Source: Rubrivivax sp.
GTDB lineage: Bacteria; Pseudomonadota; Gammaproteobacteria; Burkholderiales; Burkholderiaceae_C
Assembly (NCBI GenBank): GCA_020248945.1
Contig: JADCGQ010000041.1
Coordinates: 1 to 43,046 of the forward strand
DNA: 43,046 bases
Reading direction: 5' to 3'
Made by a program: the position numbers and the translations under genes. Shown piece by piece: positions 8,253 through 15,697 of this stretch. Under the pieces are notes generated by a model that saw nothing but the letters and a program-made list of their open reading frames with translations, was not told the DNA's origin and did not search any database. Numbering within the stretch: the first letter of the stretch is position 1; each line of letters begins with the position of its first letter.

Positions 8253-8585
8253 ATGAGCACCCAGCCCCCGAGCGACACCCCCTGGACGGCCGCGCTGGCC
8301 GTCGACGCCCTGCCCACCGACGACGTGATCGGCGTCACCGTCGCCGGCCGCGACGTGGCGCTGTACACCGCGGAAGGCGCGGTCTACGCCACCGACAACC
8401 TGTGCACGCACGGCAATGCCCGCCTGTGCGACGGCTTTCTCGAAGGCCACGAGATCGAGTGCCCGCTGCACCAGGGCCGTTTCGACGTGCGCGACGGCCA
8501 GCCCTTGTGCGAACCCGTCACCGCACCGCTGCGCAGCTACCCCGTCAAAGTCGAAGGCGGCCGGGTGTGGCTGCAGATCGGCTGA
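8253..8585 (+). CDS. nagAb: Rieske ferredoxin of the salicylate 5-hydroxylase
   Basis: This 110-aa Rieske 2Fe-2S ferredoxin carries electrons from NagAa to the NagG/NagH oxygenase. The cluster ligands are C51 and H53 (CTHG) and C70 and H73 (CPLHQGRF). Length and motif spacing fit NahAb/NagAb-type ferredoxins. It lies 7 bp after nagH. In Ralstonia U2 the matching ferredoxin gene is followed by naphthalene dioxygenase genes nagAc and nagAd; here the next gene is an oppositely oriented TetR only 6 bp away, so those genes are absent and the ferredoxin probably serves only salicylate hydroxylation. Confidence 0.9.
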   Translation: MSTQPPSDTPWTAALAVDALPTDDVIGVTVAGRDVALYTAEGAVYATDNLCTHGNARLCDGFLEGHEIECPLHQGRFDVRDGQPLCEPVTAPLRSYPVKVEGGRVWLQIG

Positions 8586-8591
8586 CGCAAC

Positions 8592-9257
8592 TCAGGCAGC
8601 CAACGCCGGCCCGAGCAAAGCCAAGATCGCGGCGCCCGCCGCTTGCGCTGCCAACGGGTCCTCGAGCGACAGGCCGAAGGCCCTGTGACACTGGCCTTCA
8701 GTGACCAAGGTGGCGTAGCCATGCACTGCCGACCAAGCCAGCAGCAGGCGCTGCGGCAATGACGCCGCGGGCAAGTGCCGGTCGGCCATCACGGCGGCCA
8801 TGGCCTGCCCCAGCATCTCGGCCGCGGCATGCCCCGCCGCGGACAGCGGCACATGGCCAGGGTCGAGCCGGTCGCTGCCGAACATCAGCTGGAAGTGGGC
8901 CCTGTTGGCCAGCGCGAAGTCGATGTAGGCCTGCCCCACGGCCTGCAGCCGCGCCACCGGGTCCTCTGGTGCGGCGTCGCGGTACCGCTTCATCAGGGCC
9001 GCCATGCGCTCGAAGCCCACCGTCGCCAAGGCCGTCAGCAGGCCGCGTGCATCGCCGAAGTGATGAGCCGGCGCTGCATGCGACACACCCACCCGGCGCG
9101 CGCAGGCCCGCAGCGTGAAGGCGTCGACGCCTTGCTCCAGCAGCAGGGCCTCGGCCGCTGCCAGCAAAGCTTCGCGCAGCGCGCCATGGTGGTAGGCCGG
9201 CGTGGCGCGCTGCGCCGCCGCGGCGGGACGGGTGGCCTGCCTGGCCCGGGAAGTCAT
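8592..9257 (-). CDS. TetR-family transcriptional regulator
   Basis: This ~221-aa TetR repressor has the N-terminal helix-turn-helix at about residues 20-70, with YHHGALREALLAAAEALLLEQG, FTLRACARRVGVSHAAPAHHF and GLLTALA. The C-terminal ligand domain resembles TetR_C WHG-type domains (AHFQLMFGSDRLD). An ATG at 9257 is used; a GTG at 9263 in the same frame is equally possible. It is divergent from the ABA4-like gene, and two TetR-sized palindromes lie in the gap, so it probably controls both itself and that pair. The ligand is unknown. It converges with nagAb but shows no other tie to salicylate. Confidence 0.87.
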   Translation of the reverse strand: MTSRARQATRPAAAAQRATPAYHHGALREALLAAAEALLLEQGVDAFTLRACARRVGVSHAAPAHHFGDARGLLTALATVGFERMAALMKRYRDAAPEDPVARLQAVGQAYIDFALANRAHFQLMFGSDRLDPGHVPLSAAGHAAAEMLGQAMAAVMADRHLPAASLPQRLLLAWSAVHGYATLVTEGQCHRAFGLSLEDPLAAQAAGAAILALLGPALAA

Positions 9258-9272
9258 GCCCACATTCTAATC

Positions 9273-9285
9273 TTGACAGCGTCAA
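9273..9285. promoter_or_regulatory. Operator-like palindrome 1 (TTGAC-AGC-GTCAA)
   Basis: This perfect 5-bp inverted repeat lies just upstream of the TetR start. It shares the form TTGA(C/G)-NNN-GTCAA with a second site at 9315-9327, with centres 42 bp apart (about four helical turns). Both are preceded by the same bases (ATC). They are the best candidates for the TetR operators. Confidence 0.6.
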
Positions 9286-9314
9286 CATAGGTCACTAGAT
9301 TCCGCTCCGCAATC

Positions 9315-9327
9315 TTGAGACCGTCAA
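9315..9327. promoter_or_regulatory. Operator-like palindrome 2 (TTGAG-ACC-GTCAA)
   Basis: This second copy of the TetR-like site is extended by a flanking C and G to CTTGA-N5-TCAAG (9314-9328). It sits immediately upstream of the ribosome site of the ABA4-like gene (AAAGGAG at 9331-9337). A bound repressor here would block that gene, while site 1 covers the TetR start. Confidence 0.6.
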
Positions 9328-9343
9328 GACAAAGGAGTCGGGT

Positions 9344-9808
9344 GTGACCCCATCGGTCTGGTTCTCCATCGCCAACCCGTTTGCGCTGCTCGGTTGGTTG
9401 ATGCTCATCGCGGCGCTGTTTGTACCCTTGCAAGCGGCCTGGCGGCCGCGACTGTTGTGGCTGGCGGGGCGGGTCTGGCCGCTCGTCCTGGCGGCGGGGT
9501 ATGCCGCGGCGGTGGTGGCCTATTGGGGCAGTGCACCCGGTGGCGGCTTCGGCACGCTGGAGGAGGTGGCTGCCCTGTTCCGCTCGCCCGGCATGCTGCT
9601 GGCGGGGTGGGTGCATTACCTGGCCTTCGATCTGTTCATCGGCCGCTGGGTGCTCGACGACGCAGCGTCGCGGGGCCTGCAGGGCCACGCCCGCTGGGCG
9701 CTGCTGCCGTGCCTGCTGCTGATCTTCTTGTTCGGCCCGGTGGGGCTGCTGCTGTACTTTGCGCTGCGTCAGGCGGCCTTCCGCCAGGAGGTGACCCATG
9801 GCCGCTGA
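9344..9808 (+). CDS. ABA4-like (DUF4281) integral membrane protein
   Basis: This 154-aa protein has four predicted membrane segments at about residues 8-30, 40-62, 80-100 and 117-142. Its pattern (MLLAGWVHYLAFDLFIGRWVLDDA, then FGPVGLLLYFALR) matches the ABA4-like family, named for a plant protein needed for neoxanthin formation; the bacterial role is not known. The GTG at 9344 is supported by AAAGGAG 6 nt upstream. Its end overlaps the start of the next membrane protein by 11 nt, so the two are cotranscribed and probably translated together. Control by the divergent TetR is likely. The family assignment is moderately firm; the function is open. Confidence 0.75.
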   Translation: MTPSVWFSIANPFALLGWLMLIAALFVPLQAAWRPRLLWLAGRVWPLVLAAGYAAAVVAYWGSAPGGGFGTLEEVAALFRSPGMLLAGWVHYLAFDLFIGRWVLDDAASRGLQGHARWALLPCLLLIFLFGPVGLLLYFALRQAAFRQEVTHGR

Positions 9809-10664
9809 GCACAACCCGTTCAGCCTGCCTTCGGCCGCCGGGCGCCCGGGCGCGCTGGGGCATCGGCTGCGCCAGCGGGCGGCGCAGGCCCGGCAGCGAT
9901 TCCCCGGGCTGTGGATCGGCGGCTGGGCCGCGCTGGCCCTGACGCTGCCGCTGCTGTGGCTGGGCTGGACCGATGCGCGTCTGATCGACGGCGTCAGCGT
10001 GTGGGCCAAGCCCTGGAAGTTCCACCTCTCCGTGGGCGTGCACCTGCTCACCCTGGCCTGGCTGGCCACCTACCTGAGCGACACGCCCGCGCGCGCCCGC
10101 GCCCTGCGGCGCTTGACGGCCGTGGCCCTGGCCTGTGCCGTCTTCGAACTGGCCTACATCACCTGGCGGGCCGCCCAAGGCGAGCCCTCGCACTTCAACG
10201 TCGGCACGCCGTTCGCGAGCGCCATGTACACCCTGATGGGCCTGGGCGCGGTGCTGCTGACCGGCTGCGCCGGCATGCTGGGCCTGTGGATCGCAGGTGC
10301 GACGGACTTCGCGCATGGCCCGGTGCTGCAGCGCGGCCTGACGCTCGGTCTGCTCCTGGGCTGGGCCCTGGGCACCCTGACCGGCGCCTACGTCTCGGCG
10401 CAGACCGGCCATGGCGTGGGTGGCACGCCCGGCGCTGCCGCGGGCCTGCCCATCGTGCAGTGGGCGCGTGACGGAGGCGACCTGCGCGTGTCGCACTTCT
10501 TCGGTCTGCATGCGATGCAGGCGCTGCCGCTGGTGGCCTGGGCCGCCGCGCAACTGCGCGCCACCCGCAGGGGTCTGCACATCACCCACACCAGCGCCGC
10601 CGCCTGCGTGGCGCTGACCGCGTTCACTTTCATCCAGGCCCTGCGGGGCCAGCCGTTCATCTGA
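9798..10664 (+). CDS. Multi-spanning membrane protein of unknown function
   Basis: This 288-aa protein has about seven hydrophobic helices (near residues 38-58, 73-92, 105-124, 140-165, 178-200, 235-253 and 262-282) after a short basic cytosolic N-terminus. I do not recognise a named family. Conserved-looking polar residues lie in the loops (WAKPWKFHLSVGVH, ELAYITWRAAQGEPSHFN, DLRVSHFFGLHAMQ), several with histidines that could bind a metal or heme. It overlaps the ABA4-like gene by 11 nt and shares its TetR-controlled promoter region, so the two products may act as one membrane unit. Function is unknown. Confidence 0.72.
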   Translation: MAAEHNPFSLPSAAGRPGALGHRLRQRAAQARQRFPGLWIGGWAALALTLPLLWLGWTDARLIDGVSVWAKPWKFHLSVGVHLLTLAWLATYLSDTPARARALRRLTAVALACAVFELAYITWRAAQGEPSHFNVGTPFASAMYTLMGLGAVLLTGCAGMLGLWIAGATDFAHGPVLQRGLTLGLLLGWALGTLTGAYVSAQTGHGVGGTPGAAAGLPIVQWARDGGDLRVSHFFGLHAMQALPLVAWAAAQLRATRRGLHITHTSAAACVALTAFTFIQALRGQPFI

Positions 10665-10678
10665 AGGCGCCACCACCA

Positions 10679-10834
10679 GGTCGTGTCGACGACAACCTGG
10701 CGGGCTTCCCGAAGGAGCCCTCCGGCGCTTCGAACAACAGGTGGCCCAAGCTCACGCCAACGAAGCTCGACAAGGTCCTGGTCGACTTAGGCACGCAGGG
10801 CGCAGCCGTATCCATCGACCTGTGGCACCCCTGA
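10679..10834 (+). pseudogene. Possible gene remnant without a start codon
   Basis: One frame reads 51 sense codons to a TGA with balanced, protein-like composition (for example NNRWPKLTPTKLDKVLVDLG), but has no ATG, GTG or plausible ribosome site. The 5' end contains an imperfect dyad (CCAGGT at 10676-10681 and ACCTGG at 10695-10700). It may be the tail of a lost gene. I do not recognise the family. The rest of the 285-bp gap between 10665 and 10949 holds only the hairpin at 10896-10920. Confidence 0.25.
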
Positions 10835-10895
10835 ACGCTGGACCGGCCTGCGCCCGAGCAGCCGATGACGACCCCGCGCAGACCCCAACGAAACA

Positions 10896-10920
10896 GCCCC
10901 TCACCTTGCGAGTGAGGGGC
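10896..10920 (-). terminator. Hairpin downstream of tRNA-His, probable terminator
   Basis: GCCCCTCAC and GTGAGGGGC form a 9-bp perfect stem with a 7-nt loop (10905-10911). On the minus strand it is followed by TGTTTCGTT, a weak U-rich run, and it lies 30 bp beyond the tRNA-His 3' end. A Rho-independent terminator for the tRNA transcript is the simplest reading. Confidence 0.55.
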
Positions 10921-10949
10921 CGTTGCGCGGGCTTGCGTCGGGTGTTACC

Positions 10950-11026
10950 TGGGGTGGCTGATGGGACTCGAACCCACGACGACCAGAATCACAATCTGGG
11001 ACTCTACCAACTGAGCTACAGCCACC
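10950..11026 (-). tRNA. tRNA-His (GTG)
   Basis: This 77-nt tRNA gene starts with GGTGGCTG, the extended acceptor stem with the extra G(-1) that marks tRNA-His. The D arm reads TAGCTCAGTTGGTAGAG, the anticodon loop gives GTG (ATTGTGAT), the T arm contains GGGTTCGAGTCCC, and CCA is encoded at the 3' end (10950-10952). It lies 31 bp downstream of ppiD on the same strand. Confidence 0.96.
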
Positions 11027-11057
11027 GTCGAAGCGCGAGATTATAGGGCCACGACCC

Positions 11058-12971
11058 TCAGCGCGCCGGCGGGTTGGTGCTCTCGGTCTGCATGCGCGCG
11101 CCGGCCTCGATCTGCGCCTTGAAGCGCGTGCGCAGCGAACTCGTGTAGGCGTCCGCCTCGGCCGAGCCCCAGGCCTGCGCGTAGCGCTGCCGAAGCTCGT
11201 CGTCGCTGCCGGCGGCGGGGTCGCGCGGCAGCACCTGCGTGATGCGCAGCACCAGGTAGCCGGCGCCCTTCAGGTCGACACCCACCACCGCCGGCAGTGT
11301 GCGCGCATCGGCGCCCATGACCGCATCGATCACCGAGGCCGGCGCCCCTTGCGTGGCCACCCGCGACAGCATCGCGGTCGGGCCTGGCAAGGCCTCCGAG
11401 GGCGTCTTGCGCAGCGCCTGCACACGCGCCTCGCCGGCCTGGCGGGCCAGCGCCGTGCTGCGCTCGACGACCAGGCTTTCGCGCACGGCGTCCTTCACCT
11501 CGGCCAGCGGGCGTACGCGCGCCGGGCTGTGGCTGACGATGCGCGCGGCCACCAGCTGGTTCGGCCCGGTTTCCACCGCGTCGGTGTTGCGCTTGCCTTC
11601 GATCGACTCGTTCGAGAACACCGCGTCGAGCAGCTTGGCCGATGCCAGCGGTCCCGTCGTGCCCGGTGCCGGCGTGCGCAGAACCGTGGCCGACTGCTTG
11701 GTGAGCTTGAGCTTGTCGATGGCCGGCTGCAGCGAGTCGGACTGTTCGTACACCAGGTCGGTGAACTCCTGCGACAGCTTGGCCCACTCGGCACGGGCCA
11801 GCTGCTGGCGGACCTCGATCTCGATTTCGGGCTTGACGCTGTCGAAGGGCTTGCTCTGGCCGCCCCGCACTGCCGTGACGGTGAGGAAGTGGTAGCCGAA
11901 GTCGGTTTCGAAGACCTCGCTGATCTCGCCCGGCTTGAGCTTGAAGGCCGCGTTCTCGAAGGCCGGCACCATGGCACCGCGGCCGAAGAAGTCGAGGTCG
12001 CCGCCTTGCGTGGCCGAGCCTTCGTCCTGCGAGTTCTTGCGCGCGATCTCGGCGAAGCGGGCCGGGTTCTTGCGCGCCTCGGCCAGCAGCTCCTCGGCAC
12101 GCGCCTTGGCCTTGGCCTTGTCGGCGGCCGAGGCGCCGCTGTCGGCCTTGATCAGCACGTGGCTGGCGCGGCGCTCTTCGGGCGTGCCGAAGCGCGCCGG
12201 GTTGTCGGTGTAGAACTTGCGCAGCTCTTCCTCGCCCACTGTCTGGCGGGCGGCGAGCGCGGCCAGGTCGAGCATCACGTAGTCGATCTGCGCCTGTTCG
12301 GGCGCGCGGAACTGCGCCTGGCGGGTGTTGTAGTGGGCCTCGACGTCGGCGTCGCTCGGGTTGACCTGGGCGCGGAACTCGGCGGGCGCAAAACGTTGCA
12401 CCTGGACCTCGCGGCGCTGCAGCAGCGGGTTCAGCGTCGCGTCGGCGATGGCCGGCGTGGCGATGGCCGTGCGCGCCACGCCCACGAGCACCTGCTGCGC
12501 GGCGAGGTCGCCGCGCAGCTGGGCCGCGAACATCTCGGAACTCATGCCCTGCATCGCGAGGAGTTCGCGGTTGACGCTGCCGTCGGGGTTGCGCAGGCCG
12601 GTGAACTGCGGGTCCGAGGCAAACAGGCGGCGCAGCCGATCGTCGGACGGCGCCAGATGCATGCTGCGCGCAGCGGCTTCGAGCACGCGCTCGCGCACCA
12701 GGCCGTCCAGCGTCTCCTGGCGGGCCTTGTCGCTGTCGACGTTGGCCGCGGTCTCGGGGTTCTCACGGCGCAGCCGGTCAACGGCCCTCTGGTGGGCACG
12801 CTCCCACTCGGCCCGCGTGATGGAGCGGCCATCGACCGTGGCCACACTGGCGTTGCTGCCATCGCGGAACTGCGTGTAGCCCTCGACGCCGAAGAAGACG
12901 AAGGACGGGATGATCAGCAGCAACAGCGCGCCCAGCACGATGCGGGTGTTGTTGCGGACGAAATCGAACAT
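11058..12971 (-). CDS. ppiD: PpiD, periplasmic folding chaperone / peptidyl-prolyl isomerase-like
   Basis: This 637-aa inner-membrane protein has a short cytosolic N-terminus, one membrane helix at about residues 11-29 ([21 protein letters not shown]), a SurA-like chaperone region and a parvulin domain beginning near ASHVLIKAD (about residue 265) and containing [21 protein letters not shown] and [12 protein letters not shown]. PpiD sits at the Sec translocon and helps fold outer-membrane proteins; isomerase activity is weak or absent in E. coli PpiD. Length is normal. It lies between tRNA-Val and tRNA-His, downstream of hupB, an arrangement common in Burkholderiales. Confidence 0.93.
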   Translation of the reverse strand: MFDFVRNNTRIVLGALLLLIIPSFVFFGVEGYTQFRDGSNASVATVDGRSITRAEWERAHQRAVDRLRRENPETAANVDSDKARQETLDGLVRERVLEAAARSMHLAPSDDRLRRLFASDPQFTGLRNPDGSVNRELLAMQGMSSEMFAAQLRGDLAAQQVLVGVARTAIATPAIADATLNPLLQRREVQVQRFAPAEFRAQVNPSDADVEAHYNTRQAQFRAPEQAQIDYVMLDLAALAARQTVGEEELRKFYTDNPARFGTPEERRASHVLIKADSGASAADKAKAKARAEELLAEARKNPARFAEIARKNSQDEGSATQGGDLDFFGRGAMVPAFENAAFKLKPGEISEVFETDFGYHFLTVTAVRGGQSKPFDSVKPEIEIEVRQQLARAEWAKLSQEFTDLVYEQSDSLQPAIDKLKLTKQSATVLRTPAPGTTGPLASAKLLDAVFSNESIEGKRNTDAVETGPNQLVAARIVSHSPARVRPLAEVKDAVRESLVVERSTALARQAGEARVQALRKTPSEALPGPTAMLSRVATQGAPASVIDAVMGADARTLPAVVGVDLKGAGYLVLRITQVLPRDPAAGSDDELRQRYAQAWGSAEADAYTSSLRTRFKAQIEAGARMQTESTNPPAR

Positions 12972-13081
12972 GGCTCAGGACCTTTGGCTCGGCAGGAACG
13001 GCAAGGACGGCACGGCGCCGCCGCTGCACGTGCGGCCGCGAATTCTAGGTGCGACGGAGCAAGACCCCGCTGCGGGGCTTG

Positions 13082-13157
13082 TGGTGGGTGCTGACGGGTT
13101 CGAACCGCCGACCTACGCCTTGTAAGGGCGCCGCTCTACCAACTGAGCTAAGCACCC
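13082..13157 (-). tRNA. tRNA-Val (TAC)
   Basis: This 76-nt tRNA has acceptor stem GGGTGCT/AGCACCC, D arm TAGCTCAGTTGGTAGAG, anticodon loop CTTACAA giving TAC, T arm GGCGGTTCGAACCCGTC, and an encoded CCA at 13082-13084. It lies between hupB and ppiD on the same strand and is probably part of the hupB transcript. Confidence 0.96.
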
Positions 13158-13212
13158 GGGACCCCCCGGGGGTGGTGCGCGAACCGACGCGCTGGCTCGC
13201 GCTCTGGTGGCG

Positions 13213-13482
13213 TCAGAGCGCGTCGCGCAGACCCTTGCCGGGCCGGAATTTCGGCACCTTGGCCGCCTTGATCTTGATGGCGGCGCCGGTGCGCGGGTTG
13301 CGGCCGGTGCGCGCAGCCCGCTTGGGGGCGGTGAACGTGCCGAAGCCGGTGATGGTGACGCTGTCGCCCTTCTTGAGCGTTTTCTTCACGGCCCCGATCA
13401 GGGCTTCAAGGGAGCGCGATGCCGCGGCCTTGGAGATGTCGGCCTGCGTGGCGATGTGTTCGATCAGTTCACTCTTGTTCAC
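13213..13482 (-). CDS. hupB: DNA-binding protein HU-beta
   Basis: This 89-aa HU-family nucleoid protein binds and bends DNA as a dimer. It begins [18 protein letters not shown], has the conserved core GFGTF and the DNA-binding arm R-x-GRNPRTG ([12 protein letters not shown]), and ends in the usual [15 protein letters not shown]. The start is GTG at 13482, with a weak AGGGGAT ribosome site. A good sigma-70-like promoter lies about 80 bp upstream. In many relatives lon precedes hupB; here the upstream neighbour is a tartrate/D-malate dehydrogenase instead, so a rearrangement may lie between them. Confidence 0.96.
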   Translation of the reverse strand: MNKSELIEHIATQADISKAAASRSLEALIGAVKKTLKKGDSVTITGFGTFTAPKRAARTGRNPRTGAAIKIKAAKVPKFRPGKGLRDAL

Positions 13483-13561
13483 GTCGCGGATCCCCTGTAG
13501 GAGCTGTGTTCAATGCCGCTGCTGCATCCCTCGCCTGCCGCGGCGTTCACTGTCCGAGGGC

Positions 13562-13591
13562 ATTACATCGCCCACGTCGAAGCAGTGTCAA
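13562..13591 (-). promoter_or_regulatory. Sigma-70-type promoter for hupB
   Basis: On the minus strand TTGACA (13586-13591) and TGTAAT (13562-13567) are separated by 18 bp. The -35 box is perfect and the -10 box matches five of six bases. The expected transcription start is near 13555, giving a leader of about 70 nt before hupB. Confidence 0.6.
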
Positions 13592-13639
13592 GCAAGGGCG
13601 CGATTCTAGGTGCAACGCAGGCCCCTGCGGCAGCCCGGT

Positions 13640-14758
13640 TCAGCCCTGATCCACCCGTTTAGCCACTTGCTCAGCCACCCGCTCGGCAATCGCCCGGCCG
13701 ACGTCAGCCGTGCCGGCACTGCCACCGATGTCGCGCGTTCGCGGAGCCGCCTTGTCGGCCAGCGCCGACTCGATGGCCGCCAGCACGGCATCGTGGGCGT
13801 CGCGGTGGCCGAGAAAGTCGAGCATCAGGGCCGCGCTCCAGATCTGGCCAATCGGGTTGGCGATGCCCTGCCCCGCGATGTCGGGCGCCGAGCCGTGCAC
13901 GGGCTCGAAGAGGCTCGGCCACTGGCGCGTGGGGTTCAGGTTGGCCGAGGGCGCGATGCCGATGGTGCCGGTGCAGGCCGGGCCGAGATCGGACAGGATG
14001 TCGCCGAACAGGTTGCTCGCCACGACCACGTCGAACTGCTGCGGCCGCTGCACGAAGTGCGCGGTGAGGATGTCGATGTGGAACTGGTCCACCGCCACGC
14101 CGGGGTAGTGCGCCGACATGGCCTTCACGCGCTCGTCCCAGTAGGGCATGGTGATGGCGATGCCGTTGCTCTTGGTGGCGCTGGTGAGCTTTTTGCGCGG
14201 CCGCGACGCCGCCAGCTCGAAGGCGAACTTCAGCACGCGGTCGACACCGTGGCGCGACATCACGGTCTCCTGGATCACCACCTCGCGCTCGGTGCCCTCG
14301 AACATGCGGCCGCCGACGCTGCTGTACTCGCCTTCGGTGTTCTCGCGCACGATCCACATGTCGATGGCGCCGGGCTGCAGCGGCTGGCCGCTGCGGTCGA
14401 CCAGCGGCGAGTGGATGCCGGGCATCAGCCGCGCCGGGCGCAGGTTGACGTACTGGTCGAACTCGCGCCGCATCTTCAGCAGGCTGCCCCACAGCGAGAT
14501 GTGGTCGGGCACCGTGGCCGGCCAGCCGACGGCGCCGTAGAAGATGGCGTCGAAGCCGGCCAATTGCTCCTTCCAGTCGGCCGGCATCATCTGGCCGTGC
14601 CTGGCGAAGTAGGCGCAGTTGGCGAAGTCGAACTCGGTGATGTCGAGAGCGATGCCGAAGCGGCGTGCCGCGGCGTCGAGTGCGCGCAGGCCTTCGGGCA
14701 TCACTTCCTGGCCGATGCCGTCACCGGCGAGCACGGCAATGCGGTGGGGGCGGTTCAT
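13640..14758 (-). CDS. Tartrate / D-malate dehydrogenase (decarboxylating)
   Basis: This 372-aa beta-decarboxylating dehydrogenase belongs to the isocitrate/isopropylmalate family, subgroup of tartrate dehydrogenases (TtuC, DmlA/YeaU). It shows the N-terminal GDGIGQEVMPEGLR, substrate-site arginines in LLKMRREFDQYVNLRPARL, IVRENTEGEYSSVGG, the metal aspartates in SNLFGDILSDLG, and the cofactor loop FEPVHGSAPDIAGQGIANP. It uses NAD with Mn2+ or Mg2+ to oxidise tartrate or D-malate. The ATG at 14758 overlaps the stop of the hydrolase gene (ATGA) and has GGAGA 9 nt upstream, so the two are translationally coupled. Substrate choice within the subgroup is uncertain. Confidence 0.87.
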   Translation of the reverse strand: MNRPHRIAVLAGDGIGQEVMPEGLRALDAAARRFGIALDITEFDFANCAYFARHGQMMPADWKEQLAGFDAIFYGAVGWPATVPDHISLWGSLLKMRREFDQYVNLRPARLMPGIHSPLVDRSGQPLQPGAIDMWIVRENTEGEYSSVGGRMFEGTEREVVIQETVMSRHGVDRVLKFAFELAASRPRKKLTSATKSNGIAITMPYWDERVKAMSAHYPGVAVDQFHIDILTAHFVQRPQQFDVVVASNLFGDILSDLGPACTGTIGIAPSANLNPTRQWPSLFEPVHGSAPDIAGQGIANPIGQIWSAALMLDFLGHRDAHDAVLAAIESALADKAAPRTRDIGGSAGTADVGRAIAERVAEQVAKRVDQG

Positions 14759-15678
14759 GGTCGGGTCTCCGGATCGATGAAGAAAGAATGCGCCTCGGCC
14801 AGCAGCGCCTCGGGCTGCTCCTCGGCGATGTAGTGGCCGCAGGGCATGGCGCAGCCCTCGAAAGGCGTGCCGGGCGCGATGACCTCGCGCCACAGCCCCC
14901 CCACGTCGAAACAGCGGCCGACGGCGCCGTGCTCGGCCCACCGCAGCGACAAGGGCACGCTCAGGCGCTGGCCGCAAGCACGGCTGGCGCGGTCGTGCTC
15001 GAGGTCGATGCCGGCGGCGGCGCGGTAGTCGTCGCAGATCGCCTGCGCGCTGCCGGGGCGGTGGATGGCGGCCTCGTAGTCGGCCCACGCCGCCGCGTCG
15101 AAGGCCGCCAGTCCGGCGTGGCGGCGGCCCATCACGTCGCGCAGGTAAGCCACGGGGTCAGCCTCGATCAGGCGCTCCGGCAGCGGCGGCGGCTGGATCA
15201 GGAAGAACCAGTGCCAGTAGGCGCGTGCGAAGGCGTCGCCGGCCTGCTCGTACATGGCCAGCGTCGGCGCCACGTCAAGCAGCATCAGGCGCGACACGGC
15301 CTCGGGGTGGTCGAGCGCCAGCCGGTGCGCGACGCGCGCACCCCGGTCGTGCGCCAGCACACCGTAGCGCGCATGGCCCAGCGACTGCATGAGCGCGTGC
15401 AGCTCGGCCGCCTGCACGCGACGCGTATAGGCGGCGGGGTCGCTGCCGCCATCGGCCGCCGCCACCCGCGCGCTGCGGCCGTAGCCACGCAGATCGGGCA
15501 GCACCAGCGTGTAGCGCCGCGCCAGCACTGGGGCCACGCGGTGCCACATCGCGTGCGTCTGCGGGTGGCCGTGCAGCAGCAGCAGCGGCGGGCCCTCGCC
15601 CCCGCAGCGCACGTGCAGCGGCACGCCGGCGGGGCTGTGTGTGCCGGCACTGAAGCCGGGGAACAGGGTGTCGGCCAT
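14755..15678 (-). CDS. Alpha/beta hydrolase, fluoroacetate/haloacetate dehalogenase-like
   Basis: This 307-aa alpha/beta hydrolase carries the residues that define fluoroacetate dehalogenases: nucleophile D111 with R112 and R115 (HDRGARVAHR), D135 (LLDVAP), H156 and W157 (HWFFLIQ) for the halide, Y218 (DDYRA) and the catalytic histidine H282 (CGHYIAEEQP). The spacing closely follows the characterised Rhodopseudomonas enzyme RPA1163. It may release halide from haloacetates or similar 2-haloacids to give glycolate. The start at 15678 (MADTLFPGFS) is used. The gene is coupled by ATGA to the tartrate dehydrogenase gene and lies 19 bp after an EamA transporter. The physiological substrate is not proven. 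Confidence 0.82.
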   Translation of the reverse strand: MADTLFPGFSAGTHSPAGVPLHVRCGGEGPPLLLLHGHPQTHAMWHRVAPVLARRYTLVLPDLRGYGRSARVAAADGGSDPAAYTRRVQAAELHALMQSLGHARYGVLAHDRGARVAHRLALDHPEAVSRLMLLDVAPTLAMYEQAGDAFARAYWHWFFLIQPPPLPERLIEADPVAYLRDVMGRRHAGLAAFDAAAWADYEAAIHRPGSAQAICDDYRAAAGIDLEHDRASRACGQRLSVPLSLRWAEHGAVGRCFDVGGLWREVIAPGTPFEGCAMPCGHYIAEEQPEALLAEAHSFFIDPETRP

Positions 15679-15697
15679 GCGCACAGCGAGCCCGGGT

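Noticed and set aside
5420..8368. 982-codon open frame antisense to the salicylate hydroxylase operon
   Set aside because: It is a product of high GC codon bias. The opposite strand encodes four clear enzymes with intact motifs, and the antisense translation is low-complexity His/Ala/Val/Arg text with no domain.
10702..10720. GGGCTTCC-CGAA-GGAGCCC hairpin after the seven-helix membrane protein
   Set aside because: The stem has a bulge and no following T run, so I do not call it a terminator.
13161..13173. ACCCCCC-GGGGGT palindrome between hupB and tRNA-Val
   Set aside because: It could form a short hairpin, but there is no T tract, and a terminator here would cut the tRNA from the hupB transcript. 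Likely chance in GC-rich DNA.
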